A DNA stretch of 64,000 nt from Nodularia sphaerocarpa UHCC 0038 (GCF_022376295.1 NZ_CP060140.1:1306356-1370355), one strand, 5' to 3'; shown: positions 1 to 9,008, counted from the first letter of the stretch. Numbers and translations: made by a program. The notes: generated by a model not told the origin, from the letters alone.

Positions 1-280
1 TTGAAGCATCTCTCAATTGCTTGTCCATCCTGTCGGGAATTTTCGCGCCATAGCGCATCCGCCGATACCAAACTGAGGACACCTCACTCAAATCGAGCTT
101 TTGTTCGCCATCAGTAATAATTACTCGCTCAGTATCGCCTTGGTAAATATCTAGCTTGACTTCAGTGGGATATCTGTCTGTGTCAAAACGAAATGCTTTT
201 TCTCCTTGAGCTTCAATTGCTTTGATTACTAGAGGAATGCTTTCGTTGTCTTGACTAAATGTAATTATTAATACTGTCAT
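1..280 (-). CDS. mdnC: Microviridin ATP-grasp ligase, MvdD/MdnC type (5' part only)
   Basis: The 93 visible N-terminal residues (MTVLIITFSQDNES, then FRFDTDRYPTEVKL and SVWYRRMRYG) match the pre-ATP-grasp region of MvdD-family RiPP maturases. In microviridin pathways this enzyme closes the two omega-ester (lactone) rings between Thr/Ser and Asp/Glu side chains of the precursor core. The gene starts at the ATG complementary to 278-280 and runs off the left edge, so the catalytic half is not seen. It lies 104 bases downstream of the paralogous MvdC-type ligase on the same strand. The two share the N-terminal pattern FRxDTDxxPxEV. Assignment to the lactone rather than the lactam enzyme rests on recalled family sequences, so the paralog label is less certain than the family. 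Confidence 0.85.
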   Translation of the reverse strand, partial: MTVLIITFSQDNESIPLVIKAIEAQGEKAFRFDTDRYPTEVKLDIYQGDTERVIITDGEQKLDLSEVSSVWYRRMRYGAKIPDRMDKQLRDAS

Positions 281-384
281 GGCTAATTTTTCCTAAAGTA
301 CTCGATACTTTGAGCAGTTCGTCGTCAGCACTAAAGTGTTGAAGACAAGGACTAAAGTCCTGACTACAAGCCTTCTCCTGCTTT

Positions 385-1365
385 CTAGAGAAGAAGAGTA
401 TCGGCGATCGCACTTGAAATTGGCAAATCTAAGTCTTTTTCCAGCATTCCCCACTCTCCTACAGGGTTCACTTCCAAAAAGACATATTCACCTGATGGTG
501 TAACGATGAAATCTAACGCCCCAAACAAGAGTCCAAACCTACCCATAAAAGCTTGGAGACGACGCATAACATCATCAGGAAGCTGATGATGTTGCCATGC
601 ACCAACTTCAACCCCAGGTTTACGCCAATCAACTTTGGCTGCTGCATAAACGCCAGCATCTAACGCTCCGACAAATACCTTACCATTCACATACACCACC
701 CGCAATTCCTGCTGCTTAGGGATTTGCTCTTGAAAAACCATTGGACAATAGCGCAGTGACTCAGCATCTTGTAAGTCTTCCTCTTTGACGGTGCTGGTGT
801 ACATAAAAAATGAGGAGTTAGCTTCCATACTGCGGGAAATAGCAGTTAATAACTTGCTAACCATTTTGCCGTTGACTTGGTGGAAAAACTCTCGTGCTGA
901 CTCAGCTTTATTGGTGACAAGAGTCTGGGGAATGACAAAACCTACTTCAGATGCAACCCGCAGTTGGCGCAGCTTGTTACTTGCAGCATTTATGCGCTCT
1001 AAATCATCTACCCAACGAGCATCTTTGAGGCTGTCCCAAAAACCGTCTAAGGTTGCAAGTGATTCTCTAATGCAGGCTTCTCGGAACTTTGTCGCTAACT
1101 CTGCACTCAGTTGTGGCTCCCAAATCCGCCGCATCCAAACAGCTCGCACCTGCTCTGTGCTGATAGAGTGGTTGCCATATTCTAAGGTGTGATAGCTTTT
1201 ATAATTATCAAAATGTGCTGTTAATTGCACTTCTAGGGGAAATTTATCAGTATCAAGGCGAAATGGTTCTGCCCCTTTTTTTGACAAGGCTTCTGCTACT
1301 CTATCTATTGTGAAAAAATCTCCACTGTGGGTAATTAATAAAACAATGTCACGAGACAGAGGCAT
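385..1365 (-). CDS. mdnB: Microviridin ATP-grasp ligase, MvdC/MdnB type
   Basis: This 326-residue protein has the length and architecture of RiPP-modifying ATP-grasp ligases. The N-terminal pre-grasp segment reads LLITHSGDFFTIDRVAEAL and FRLDTDKFPLEVQL. A central ATP-binding region follows, and the C-terminal metal/ATP signature is ALDFIVTPSGEYVFLEVNPVGEW, where the E and N of LEVNP are the usual Mg ligands. In microviridin biosynthesis the MvdC paralog forms the omega-amide (lactam) between Lys and a carboxylate after the lactones are closed. It sits between the precursor (1743-1899) and the MvdD-type gene (1-280), all on the minus strand in the canonical order A-B-C. No acetyltransferase or transporter of the pathway is visible; if present they lie beyond the left edge. 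Confidence 0.9.
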   Translation of the reverse strand: MPLSRDIVLLITHSGDFFTIDRVAEALSKKGAEPFRLDTDKFPLEVQLTAHFDNYKSYHTLEYGNHSISTEQVRAVWMRRIWEPQLSAELATKFREACIRESLATLDGFWDSLKDARWVDDLERINAASNKLRQLRVASEVGFVIPQTLVTNKAESAREFFHQVNGKMVSKLLTAISRSMEANSSFFMYTSTVKEEDLQDAESLRYCPMVFQEQIPKQQELRVVYVNGKVFVGALDAGVYAAAKVDWRKPGVEVGAWQHHQLPDDVMRRLQAFMGRFGLLFGALDFIVTPSGEYVFLEVNPVGEWGMLEKDLDLPISSAIADTLLL

Positions 1366-1448
1366 AAAAATTTTTCTGGTTTTAATTTTAAAAGGTAGAT
1401 ATTAAGAATTAAGTAGAGCGGCGTAAATAAAGTTAACTAGCTAGGGTC

Positions 1449-1475
1449 GTCATTGGTCATTTGTCATTGGTCATT
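1449..1475. repeat. Short tandem repeat (gtcattg/gtcattt heptamers)
   Basis: The run gtcattg-gtcattt-gtcattg-gtcatt is a heptanucleotide repeat of the STRR kind common in Nostocales intergenic DNA. It lies in the 357-base gap between the two minus-strand microviridin genes (1366-1742). Nothing else in that gap looked coding. Confidence 0.7.
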
Positions 1476-1742
1476 AGTAAGGGTTTGGGTCTTGTTTACG
1501 AGTCGTAACATAGTTTGGTTTATTCATCCTTTCCTACTTACCTAAAAAAGCTGTTTTTTATAGCCGCGATTTCTTGTAGACAACCGTAGAGTAGCTTCTC
1601 AAAGGTTAGAAGTCGGGGATATAAAACTAGAAGCGCTTCAATATTATTGATATCTGAATATGAAAGCAGTTAAGCTCCAATAAGCAGTTTTCAAATAACT
1701 GAAAACTGCTATTTCTTCATTTTCAAATGCAGCTAACTATAT

Positions 1743-1899
1743 TTAGAAATCTTCCAAATCGGAAGGAAACTTTAAAGTATAAATGGGGGGGGAGGGGGGG
1801 AGTATTATCTGGCTGCTGTGGAGGCGTTTCTTCCACCAAGAAACGAGCAAAGAATGGCACTACTGGGATATCAGATGCTTTGACTGTGTTGGTTGACAT
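1743..1899 (-). pseudogene. mdnA: Microviridin precursor peptide, leader and core out of frame at a G-tract
   Basis: The ATG complementary to 1897-1899 follows a good ribosome site (AGGAAGA). It opens a leader beginning MSTNTVKASDIPVV and containing PFFARFLVEE, the PFFARFL helix that recruits the ATP-grasp ligases in this family. The leader frame enters the tract GGGGGGGGAGGGGGGG at 1785-1800 (CCC/CTC codons on the coding strand) and then reads unrelated residues to a stop at 1723-1725. The +1 frame after the tract reads IYTLKFPSDLEDF-stop, ending at 1743. This is a textbook microviridin core (T-x-K-x-P-S-D-x-E-D). Removing one base from the tract would give a 51-residue leader-core peptide. 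The break could be a true frameshift, phase variation, slippage or an assembly error; the sequence cannot separate these. Confidence 0.85.
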
Positions 1900-2413
1900 G
1901 GTGTTCTTCCTGAATATTGATTGATAGTCAGGAGTAGTTTTTAGTTATGAAATAACTGCTACTCTCTAATGTGGTTAGACATCTGCCATATCATACTCAG
2001 TAGTGGAGAATGAACACAAGTCTGATTAGTCTGATTAGTCGTACGACTTTCTACCTTTACGCCAGGTGCGGAATTGGCTCTCATTGCTGCTGTATATACT
2101 TATCTACAACTTATGCCCTGACAGCTTTTTTACTCAAAAGCCAACTTTTCAAACATCCTCTTACATACGTAAATTTTCCCGCCCACTGACTTTCTTTCGG
2201 TTGGCTGACTGGATGTTGGCGTTTGAACAAAGACTGCGATCGCTTACTAGAAACTGCAAAGACGTTGATTTACCTTGTCATGAACCGAATCATGGTGCGG
2301 CATTTGGCATAAATTTTTACCCCTCATCACTTTTCAAACAGTCTCTGGAATGACATACTACTAGGCGTATATTAAATTCGATTTTTCCTATCTGTGTATA
2401 GCTCCCCCATGCC
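1900..2413. other. Intergenic region, 514 bases, no gene supported
   Basis: This gap separates the divergent microviridin precursor and the AAA-like gene, so both promoters should lie here. A short direct repeat (gtctgattagtctgattagtc) is visible at about 2021-2041. An open frame at 2066-2353 on the plus strand has no recognisable protein features and no clear ribosome site, and I did not call it. Confidence 0.5.
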
Positions 2414-3778
2414 ATGTTAAATACAGTATCTAAATCCTCTAACCATGAGATAAAAAGCCTAGAGGCTCTAAAGACTATTAGGGCTATTCTTTCTCCAAGA
2501 CATCTCACCTACATTGAGGAAATTGTATTTGTATATACTTGGGATGGCAAGCTGTACCGGGAAATGTCCCATGAAACTGGGTATAAGGAAGGCTATCTGA
2601 AAGACATTGGTTCTCGACTTTGGCTGAGTCTTTCTCAAAAATTGGGACATAAAGTTACTAAAAAAAGCCTGAAATTACTAATAGCAAATTTTTGCGCTGA
2701 CAAAAGCTTGGCTACCACGCGATATTCTCGATTTAATAGGACTGCTAGTAAGATAGAATTTCCCGGCTCTCCTCTTTCCTTTGGGTCCCCTCTATATATT
2801 GATCGATCGCCTATGGAAGACCTAGCAATTGCAGCCCTTCATCAACCCGGTAGCCTCATCCGTATTAAAGCACCTCAGCGCATGGGCAAAACATCTTTAA
2901 TCAATCATCTGATGGGGGTTGCTGATCAAGCAGGGATGCAAACGGTTTTTGTGGATATACGACAGGCGGACACTAAAACCCTAGAGGATCTCGATCAATT
3001 TTTGCGTTGGTTTTGCTTGACTATTGGTCAGCAATTAAACTTAGACACTAAGTTTGACAAATATTGGTTTGAAAGTGCGTGTAGCAAACTTAGCTGCACG
3101 ACATATATGCAAGAGTGTTTTCTGCGCCCCCTTGAACGCCCCCTTGTCGTGGCGATTGATACAGCGCATTCCTTGGTTGAGCATCCTCACATAGCCAAGA
3201 ATTTCTTTTCAATGCTGCGATCATGGTACGAACAGGCCAAAGTTCGTGACCACTGGCAAAAGTTACGGCTGATCGTTGCCCATGTTGCCGAATTAGACCC
3301 GTTCAATCAATCAGCTTTTAATCTGGGTCTGCCGTTGAACCTATCATGGCTCACCACCCACCAGATCAAAGATTTAGCTCAACGCTATGAACTCCATAAA
3401 GTGGGCATCAATAATTTTTACACGCTGCAACCGTTGCAAAATCTGGTAGGAGGACATCCCTATTTGCTGCATCTCGCGTTTTATTGGCTGCGATCAGGAT
3501 ACTTATCTTTACCAAAATTGTTGCACGAAGCCGCTACTGACAGAGGAATATATGGCGATTACTTGCGCTGCCTTTGTCTAGTGCTACAACAGGATGACAC
3601 CTTAATGGCAGCGTTTCATCAGTTGCTATTGACCCCTAATCCCATTCGTCTGAGCGCAAAAACGGCTGAACGATTAGAAGGCATAGGACTCGTCCAAATC
3701 CAAGGTGTCAAGTCCAGCCTTGGGTGCGAACTGTATCGGCAATACTTTTGCGCTCACCTAGAACTTCAACATGGTTAA
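2414..3778 (+). CDS. HTH plus AAA-like ATPase (vMAP-type N-terminus, AAA_35-like)
   Basis: Residues about 18-90 look like the helix-turn-helix found at the N-terminus of cyanobacterial vWA-MoxR-associated proteins (LSPRHLTYIEEIVF, then YREMSHETGYKEGYLKDIGS). From about 125 onward it is an AAA-like P-loop ATPase. It has the Walker A-like IKAPQRMGKTSLIN, the Walker B-like PLVVAIDTAH, and the later signature LVGGHPYLLHLAFYWLR seen in the cyanobacterial AAA-like family. Relatives usually continue into WD40 repeats or other effector parts, but this 454-residue protein stops after the ATPase. A signalling or NTP-driven scaffold role is inferred from the architecture; no substrate or partner can be read. 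The start was taken at the second of two nearby ATGs. Confidence 0.7.
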   Translation: MLNTVSKSSNHEIKSLEALKTIRAILSPRHLTYIEEIVFVYTWDGKLYREMSHETGYKEGYLKDIGSRLWLSLSQKLGHKVTKKSLKLLIANFCADKSLATTRYSRFNRTASKIEFPGSPLSFGSPLYIDRSPMEDLAIAALHQPGSLIRIKAPQRMGKTSLINHLMGVADQAGMQTVFVDIRQADTKTLEDLDQFLRWFCLTIGQQLNLDTKFDKYWFESACSKLSCTTYMQECFLRPLERPLVVAIDTAHSLVEHPHIAKNFFSMLRSWYEQAKVRDHWQKLRLIVAHVAELDPFNQSAFNLGLPLNLSWLTTHQIKDLAQRYELHKVGINNFYTLQPLQNLVGGHPYLLHLAFYWLRSGYLSLPKLLHEAATDRGIYGDYLRCLCLVLQQDDTLMAAFHQLLLTPNPIRLSAKTAERLEGIGLVQIQGVKSSLGCELYRQYFCAHLELQHG

Positions 3779-3986
3779 GCACCGCTCATAAAAATCTGGA
3801 AAGCGTGTGCCAAAAACCTTTGCGTACCTTTGCGTGAACCTCCGCGCTCCTTTGCGTTGAAAATCAAACATTTCCAGTAATCGTTGCAAAGCTTAAACAA
3901 AATATTATCTGTAATTTAGCTTGATCACCAAATAGAAAGACTACAATCAAAACGGACAAATTAGCACTGTAGGAGGTTTACAAGCT

Positions 3987-4127
3987 ATGTCCGATTTAAA
4001 CCGAGGAATTATGAAATTTAAGGGAGCAGATTCCCCCAAAGTAGTCACCATCTCTACTGTGCTGCTATTGGGATCGATTGCTGCCTTGATTATTTGGGCG
4101 TTGCAAGCTGCCTATGCGCTAAACTAA
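3987..4127 (+). CDS. Small single-pass membrane protein, 46 aa
   Basis: A strong Shine-Dalgarno (AGGAGG at 3971-3976) precedes the ATG. The 46-residue product has a polar N-terminus (MSDLNRGIMKFKGADSPK) and one hydrophobic helix (VVTISTVLLLGSIAALIIWAL). It has the look of small conserved cyanobacterial thylakoid or photosystem-associated proteins. I considered Psb35 (Ssl2148-type), but I cannot recall that sequence well enough to assign it. An inverted repeat follows at 4145-4184. Confidence 0.7.
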   Translation: MSDLNRGIMKFKGADSPKVVTISTVLLLGSIAALIIWALQAAYALN

Positions 4128-4144
4128 GTCATTAGCAATTGAGG

Positions 4145-4184
4145 GGACACTTGCAACAAAGGTTTCCACCGGAGCCAAGTGTCC
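4145..4184 (+). terminator. Inverted repeat after the 46-aa gene, possible terminator
   Basis: GGACACTTG and CAAGTGTCC form a perfect 9-bp stem with a 22-base loop, 17 bases after the stop of the small membrane protein. There is no T-run directly after it, so it may stabilise the 3' end rather than terminate on its own. Confidence 0.45.
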
Positions 4185-4271
4185 ATCCAGCAAATAAAAA
4201 ATTCAGAAAAATTTAAGAATTTCAGATTTGAGGTTTTAGAGGGAAAATAAATCTAAAATCTAAAATCGATA

Positions 4272-7163
4272 ATGATTGAACTTTGGGGAGCCTTAGTTAT
4301 TTTAATTGTCTGTCCAGCCTTGGGCGCGTTACCAATTATTGCTGGGATTACTTACGCCTTTAAAGGCAGGCAATTATCACAAATCGGCACGAAAAACATC
4401 AGTGTTTCTGCGGCTTTTTATCACGGCGGAACATGGGTAGGGATTCTGGCGGTTTTGTCAGAAGCGCTCAAAGGAATTGCAGCAGTATTCCTGTCTCGTG
4501 TGTTTTTTCCTGAAGGCTCGGTTTGGGAATTAATTGCCCTAATTGCCTTAGTATTAGGTAGATATGGGGTAGGCAGAGGGGCTGGTACAACCAACGTTGT
4601 TTGGGGATTCTTGGTACATGATCCCCTAGTGGCAATATTCACAAGTTTGTTGGCAATTATCACTTTTACACTTCTGCGATCTCGACAACTCGTAAAATTC
4701 GGGGTTTTATTCGTGTTTCCCTTGTTTGTGTTACTTCTGAATGTGGGCAATTTCCCCAAAATTATGGCGGCTATTGTCTTAGCTGGAGTATTGGGGTGGA
4801 TTTACACAAAGATTCCCGATGATTTGAATTTACCCGCCGAAGAGGCCGATACAGATTCACAAGCAACTTTTGCATATTTACGCGGTAATCGCTCGCTTGT
4901 ATCTTTAGATGACGAGTTAGATGCTACTGTAGTCGGACAAAAAGCCGCGACATTATCTCAAATTAAGCGCTGGGGCTATCCTGTGCCGAAAGGATGGGTG
5001 ATTTCCCCAATGGATGATCCCGCAGGGTTGATTGCTATGCTTCAGCCTTCTGAATTATCTCCTTTAGTGGTGCGTTCCTCGGCGATTGGGGAAGACTCAG
5101 AACAAGCTTCCGCAGCTGGACAGTACACAACAATTCTGAATGTTACCACCAAAGAGGAATTAAAAGATGCGATCGCCCAAGTTCAAGCTTCTTACAATCA
5201 TCCTGCTGCTGTACAATATCGTCGCGATCGCAGTCTACCAGATACCGCAATGGCTGTACTAGTACAACAACAAATTCAGAGTGTCTATTCTGGTGTAGCT
5301 TTCAGTCGTGACCCCATCAGCCAGCAAGGTGATGCAATTGTCATTGAAGCTTTACCAGGTAGCGCCACTCAAGTTGTTTCCGGCAAAGTTACACCAGAAC
5401 AATATCGCGCTTTTGTGGTAGAAACAGAGAATATTTCCTCTGTGCAGTTGGAGGGAAGTGGGGAAGTACCACAAGCATTAATTAAACAAGTAGTATATTT
5501 AGTCCGGCGACTAGAAAAACAGTATAACGGTTTACCCCAAGATATTGAGTGGACCTATGACAGTCAAAATCTCTGGGTTTTGCAATCTCGACCCATTACG
5601 ACGCTGTTACCTATCTGGACAAGGAAAATCGCCGCCGAAGTTATTCCTGGTGTGATTCAACCCCTAACTTGGTCGATTAATCGCCCCTTGACTTGTGGCG
5701 TTTGGGGTGATATTTTTACTTTGGTTTTAGGCGATCGCGCCTTGGGATTAGATTTTACCGAAACTGCTACACTGCATTACTCCAGAGCTTATTTTAACGC
5801 ATCCCTCTTAGGACAGATTTTTCTACGGATGGGTTTACCACCGGAAAGTCTGGAATTTTTAACCAGAGGCGCGAAGATGAGCAAACCGCCGTTAAAGACG
5901 ACTTTGGAGAATTTGCCAGGATTAATGCGGTTGCTGAAGCAAGAACTCAGCTTAGAAAAGGATTTTAAGCGGGATTATAGTAAAAAGTTTCTTCCCGGTT
6001 TGTCACAATTAGCAAATGAATCTATAGAAGAACTGACAGCGCCCCAGCTATTAGAAAGAATAGATTTGATATTGGAATTGCTCCGCAGTGGCACTTATTA
6101 CAGCATTTTAGCGCCTTTGAGTGCAGCCTTGAGACAGGCAATTTTTCGCGTCAAAGATGGGGAAATTGATAACAGTTTAGCTCCAGAAGTAGCAGCATTG
6201 CGATCGCTCACAGCTTTAGCCGCCGATGCGAAACAGCTATTACCTGAGTGTGAACCAAATCAAGTTTTTGAACAATTGGCAAAAACCCCCGCAGGAGATA
6301 AAATAGTCTATGAATTTAACGAACTGCTGCAAGAGTACGGTTATTTAAGTGATGTGGGGACAAATATCGCTGTTCCTACCTGGAAGGAAAACCCCCAACC
6401 CATCAAGCAGTTGTTTGTGCAGTTATTGCAAAATCGACCAGAGACAGATGGTGGAGATTCCATCAATCGGGTGTTATCAGCCAAGCGCAAACGAGGGGTG
6501 GTACAGCGACGGGTAGATATTAAAGGACGAGTTACCGAACTGTATTCTCGGCTATTGGCTGAGTTGCGGTGGCTATTTGTCGCTTTAGAGCAAAATTGGT
6601 TAGAAGCCGGCTTACTCCAGGAAACTGGGGATATCTTTTTTCTAGAATTGGATCAAGTGCGGCGTTTAGTCGCCGGTGATGATCTTCAACTCAGGAAAGA
6701 TTTATCTGACATTGTACAATTGAGGCGATCGCAATTCCACCAAGATAGTCAGTTTAATCAAATTCCCCTTTTAGTTTACGGACATACACCACCCCATCCC
6801 CTACCCCCTTCTTCTCTTTACTCAGACCAAGTATTACAAGGTATTCCCGCCAGTCACGGACAAGCCGAAGGACGAATCAAGGTAGTAAGAAATTTACAAG
6901 ATTTACCAGAAATCAACCGCGAGACAATTTTGGTAGTACCTTACACCGATTCCGGCTGGGCCCCTTTATTAGTCAGGGCTGGCGGCTTAATTGCTGAAGC
7001 TGGTGGACGACTTTCCCACGGTGCAATCATCGCTCGTGAGTACGGGATTCCCGCTATAATGGATGTCCATAATGCTACCTGGTTATTACAGGATGGGCAA
7101 CGGGTAAGAATGGATGGATCTAGAGGAATCATAGAATTATCTCGCGATTTGAGACCAGATTGA
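4272..7163 (+). CDS. Membrane-anchored dikinase-like fusion: PlsY-like domain + ATP-grasp + phosphohistidine domain
   Basis: Residues 1-175 form several membrane helices resembling the glycerol-3-phosphate acyltransferase PlsY, but the conserved motifs are degenerate (IGTKNISVSAAF and LGRYGVGRGAGTTNVVWG). From about 215 a PEP synthase-type ATP-binding domain follows: VVRSSAIGEDSEQASAAGQY, YSGVAFSRDP and VLQSRPIT near 435. A helical middle region (about 450-860) leads to a C-terminal mobile phosphohistidine domain, GGRLSHGAIIARE, with catalytic His 916. The protein ends there, so the PEP/pyruvate TIM barrel of true PEP synthase is missing. The order ATP-binding / middle / His matches rifampicin-phosphotransferase-type dikinases rather than PEP synthase. 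The substrate is unknown. The gene is likely monocistronic. Confidence 0.8.
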   Translation: MIELWGALVILIVCPALGALPIIAGITYAFKGRQLSQIGTKNISVSAAFYHGGTWVGILAVLSEALKGIAAVFLSRVFFPEGSVWELIALIALVLGRYGVGRGAGTTNVVWGFLVHDPLVAIFTSLLAIITFTLLRSRQLVKFGVLFVFPLFVLLLNVGNFPKIMAAIVLAGVLGWIYTKIPDDLNLPAEEADTDSQATFAYLRGNRSLVSLDDELDATVVGQKAATLSQIKRWGYPVPKGWVISPMDDPAGLIAMLQPSELSPLVVRSSAIGEDSEQASAAGQYTTILNVTTKEELKDAIAQVQASYNHPAAVQYRRDRSLPDTAMAVLVQQQIQSVYSGVAFSRDPISQQGDAIVIEALPGSATQVVSGKVTPEQYRAFVVETENISSVQLEGSGEVPQALIKQVVYLVRRLEKQYNGLPQDIEWTYDSQNLWVLQSRPITTLLPIWTRKIAAEVIPGVIQPLTWSINRPLTCGVWGDIFTLVLGDRALGLDFTETATLHYSRAYFNASLLGQIFLRMGLPPESLEFLTRGAKMSKPPLKTTLENLPGLMRLLKQELSLEKDFKRDYSKKFLPGLSQLANESIEELTAPQLLERIDLILELLRSGTYYSILAPLSAALRQAIFRVKDGEIDNSLAPEVAALRSLTALAADAKQLLPECEPNQVFEQLAKTPAGDKIVYEFNELLQEYGYLSDVGTNIAVPTWKENPQPIKQLFVQLLQNRPETDGGDSINRVLSAKRKRGVVQRRVDIKGRVTELYSRLLAELRWLFVALEQNWLEAGLLQETGDIFFLELDQVRRLVAGDDLQLRKDLSDIVQLRRSQFHQDSQFNQIPLLVYGHTPPHPLPPSSLYSDQVLQGIPASHGQAEGRIKVVRNLQDLPEINRETILVVPYTDSGWAPLLVRAGGLIAEAGGRLSHGAIIAREYGIPAIMDVHNATWLLQDGQRVRMDGSRGIIELSRDLRPD

Positions 7164-7292
7164 CCTAACAAGCAGGGGAGCAGGGAGCAGGGAGCGGGGG
7201 TGTTGGAAATTACTTTCTTTGCACGGACGGCGGCTTAATTCTCCCCTCTCCTTCACAAGGAGAGGGGCTGGGGGTGAGGTTCTACCCATTCC

Positions 7293-7874
7293 TTACAAAG
7301 TCAAATCCTCTGGTTTCCAGTGAGGATTGACTAAACTTGTCAAAATATGATCTTCCCATTTACCATTAATTAATAAATAATCCCTAGCATATCCTTCCAC
7401 CACAAAACCGAGTCTTTTTAAGACATTACCACTGCGCCGATTGTGAGGCATATAATTAGCCATGATCCGATGAAAATTTAATTCTTCAAATACATAATCA
7501 GTCGCCACTTTTAAGGCTTCTGTCATATAGCCTTTACCTTGCTCAGATTCCGCCAGACTATATCCTACATAGCAAAAATGCGCCGCCCCTCGGATGAAAT
7601 TAGTAAAATTTATTGTTCCAATGACTTTCGTGGCTTTTTTGGGCGGAAAAATAAACAGCTTTAATGATTGGTCATGGATGAACTCCAAGACATTGTTTTC
7701 AATTTGATATTGCCAATATTCTTCTGTATACAACTGATTAAATAAAATCGGATAAAATGGTGTAAAATAAGTTTTATTGTCAGAAAAATATTTAATTAGT
7801 TGTGGTATATCCTTTTTAATAGCAATTCTTAATGTCAGGCGATCGCTCGTAATAAGTGGGAGTTCTGATTTCAT
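7293..7874 (-). CDS. GNAT N-acetyltransferase, RimJ/RimL type
   Basis: The protein opens LITSDRLTLRIAIKKDIPQL, the usual start of ribosomal-protein-alanine acetyltransferases. It carries YSLAESEQGKGYMTEALK, an acetyl-CoA-binding motif A of the Q-x-x-G-x-G/A type, then FEELNFHRIMANYMPHNRRSGNVLKRLGF. I started it at MKSELPL (ATG complementary to 7872-7874), because eight extra residues before it do not fit the family. At about 193 residues it is normal length. The real substrate cannot be inferred. It is convergent with the gene to its left and divergent from bioB. Confidence 0.8.
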   Translation of the reverse strand: MKSELPLITSDRLTLRIAIKKDIPQLIKYFSDNKTYFTPFYPILFNQLYTEEYWQYQIENNVLEFIHDQSLKLFIFPPKKATKVIGTINFTNFIRGAAHFCYVGYSLAESEQGKGYMTEALKVATDYVFEELNFHRIMANYMPHNRRSGNVLKRLGFVVEGYARDYLLINGKWEDHILTSLVNPHWKPEDLTL

Positions 7875-7997
7875 AAGAGTAATAATTTTTACAATCAATC
7901 TGCCAGATCACCAAAATCTTGGTAAGCTGATGTCTAATATTTAAAAGAGCCAGCAAAACATGGCTCTTGATCCATCCAGTTTATAAGAAGGATAGTG

Positions 7998-9008
7998 ATG
8001 TCGGTGGGAATACGCTACAATTGGCAGAAAGCAGAGATTCAGGCGATATACAACACTCCATTCCTAGAGCTGATTTATCAAGCTGCTAGCGTGCATCGCC
8101 AATATCATGATTCAACAAAAATACAAGTTTGTAAGCTGATCTCAATTAAAACAGGTGCTTGTCCCGAAGATTGTGGCTACTGCGCCCAGTCTTCCCGTTA
8201 TCAAACCGAAGTCAAGCCCCAAGCACTGTTAGAGAAGGAAACAGTCATTAATATTGCCCAAAAAGCTAAAGAAACGGGTGTAAGTCGCGTTTGCATGGGT
8301 GCTGCTTGGCGAGAAGTGCGGGATAATTCGCAATTTGAGACAGTGCTGGAAATGGTGAAAGAAGTCACCGAAATGGGTTTAGAAGTCTGCTGTACTCTGG
8401 GAATGCTGACCACAAGTCAGGCGAAACGCTTAGAAGCAGCCGGACTGTATGCCTATAATCATAACTTGGATACTTCCCAGGAATATTATAATACGATTAT
8501 TACCACGAGAACTTATGGCGATCGCCTGAATACAATCGATAATGTCCGACAGACAAATGTGACTGTCTGTTCTGGCGGTATTCTCGGTTTAGGTGAAAGC
8601 GTTGAAGATCGTGTAGGGATGTTAGAAACTCTATCAAATTTACAACCTCATCCAGAGTCAGTCCCCATTAATATTCTTTCTCAAGTCCCAGGTACACCCC
8701 TAGAAAATCAACCAGATGTACCCATTTGGGAAGTAGTACGCATGATCGCCACAGCCAGAATAATTATGCCAAATTCTGACGTGCGTCTCAGTGCTGGTAG
8801 GGCGAGACTTTCCCAAGTGGAACAAGCCTTGTGCTTTATGGCTGGAGCTAATTCCATCTTTTCCAGCGATGATAATCAAATGCTAACAGTCACCACTCCC
8901 TGTCCAGATTATGACGCTGACAAAGAAATGCTGAATTTACTGGGCTTAGAAATGCGTCCTCCGCACCAAAGACCGGAAAAGGTGACAACTCCCGCCGTTG
9001 TGGGTTAA
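7998..9008 (+). CDS. bioB: Biotin synthase
   Basis: This is a radical SAM enzyme that inserts sulfur into dethiobiotin in the last step of biotin synthesis. The [4Fe-4S] SAM-cluster motif CPEDCGYC sits near residues 55-62. Family landmarks are present: YNHNLDTS, TVCSGGILGLGES, INILSQVPGTPL and RLSAGRARL. Length (336 aa) is typical. The ribosome site AAGAAGGA (7985-7992) favours the ATG at 7998 over the GTG three bases earlier. It stands alone here; no other biotin genes are adjacent. Confidence 0.97.
   Translation: MSVGIRYNWQKAEIQAIYNTPFLELIYQAASVHRQYHDSTKIQVCKLISIKTGACPEDCGYCAQSSRYQTEVKPQALLEKETVINIAQKAKETGVSRVCMGAAWREVRDNSQFETVLEMVKEVTEMGLEVCCTLGMLTTSQAKRLEAAGLYAYNHNLDTSQEYYNTIITTRTYGDRLNTIDNVRQTNVTVCSGGILGLGESVEDRVGMLETLSNLQPHPESVPINILSQVPGTPLENQPDVPIWEVVRMIATARIIMPNSDVRLSAGRARLSQVEQALCFMAGANSIFSSDDNQMLTVTTPCPDYDADKEMLNLLGLEMRPPHQRPEKVTTPAVVG

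Noticed and set aside
785..1192. Open frame of 135 codons on the plus strand inside the MvdC-type ligase
   Set aside because: It is the antisense shadow of a clear ATP-grasp gene and has no domain features.
1727..1924. Plus-strand open frame across the G-tract (poly-Gly segment)
   Set aside because: It is antisense to the microviridin precursor. The leader and core motifs on the minus strand explain the sequence better.
2066..2353. Plus-strand open frame of 95 codons
   Set aside because: No ribosome site, no recognisable fold and odd composition; likely chance.
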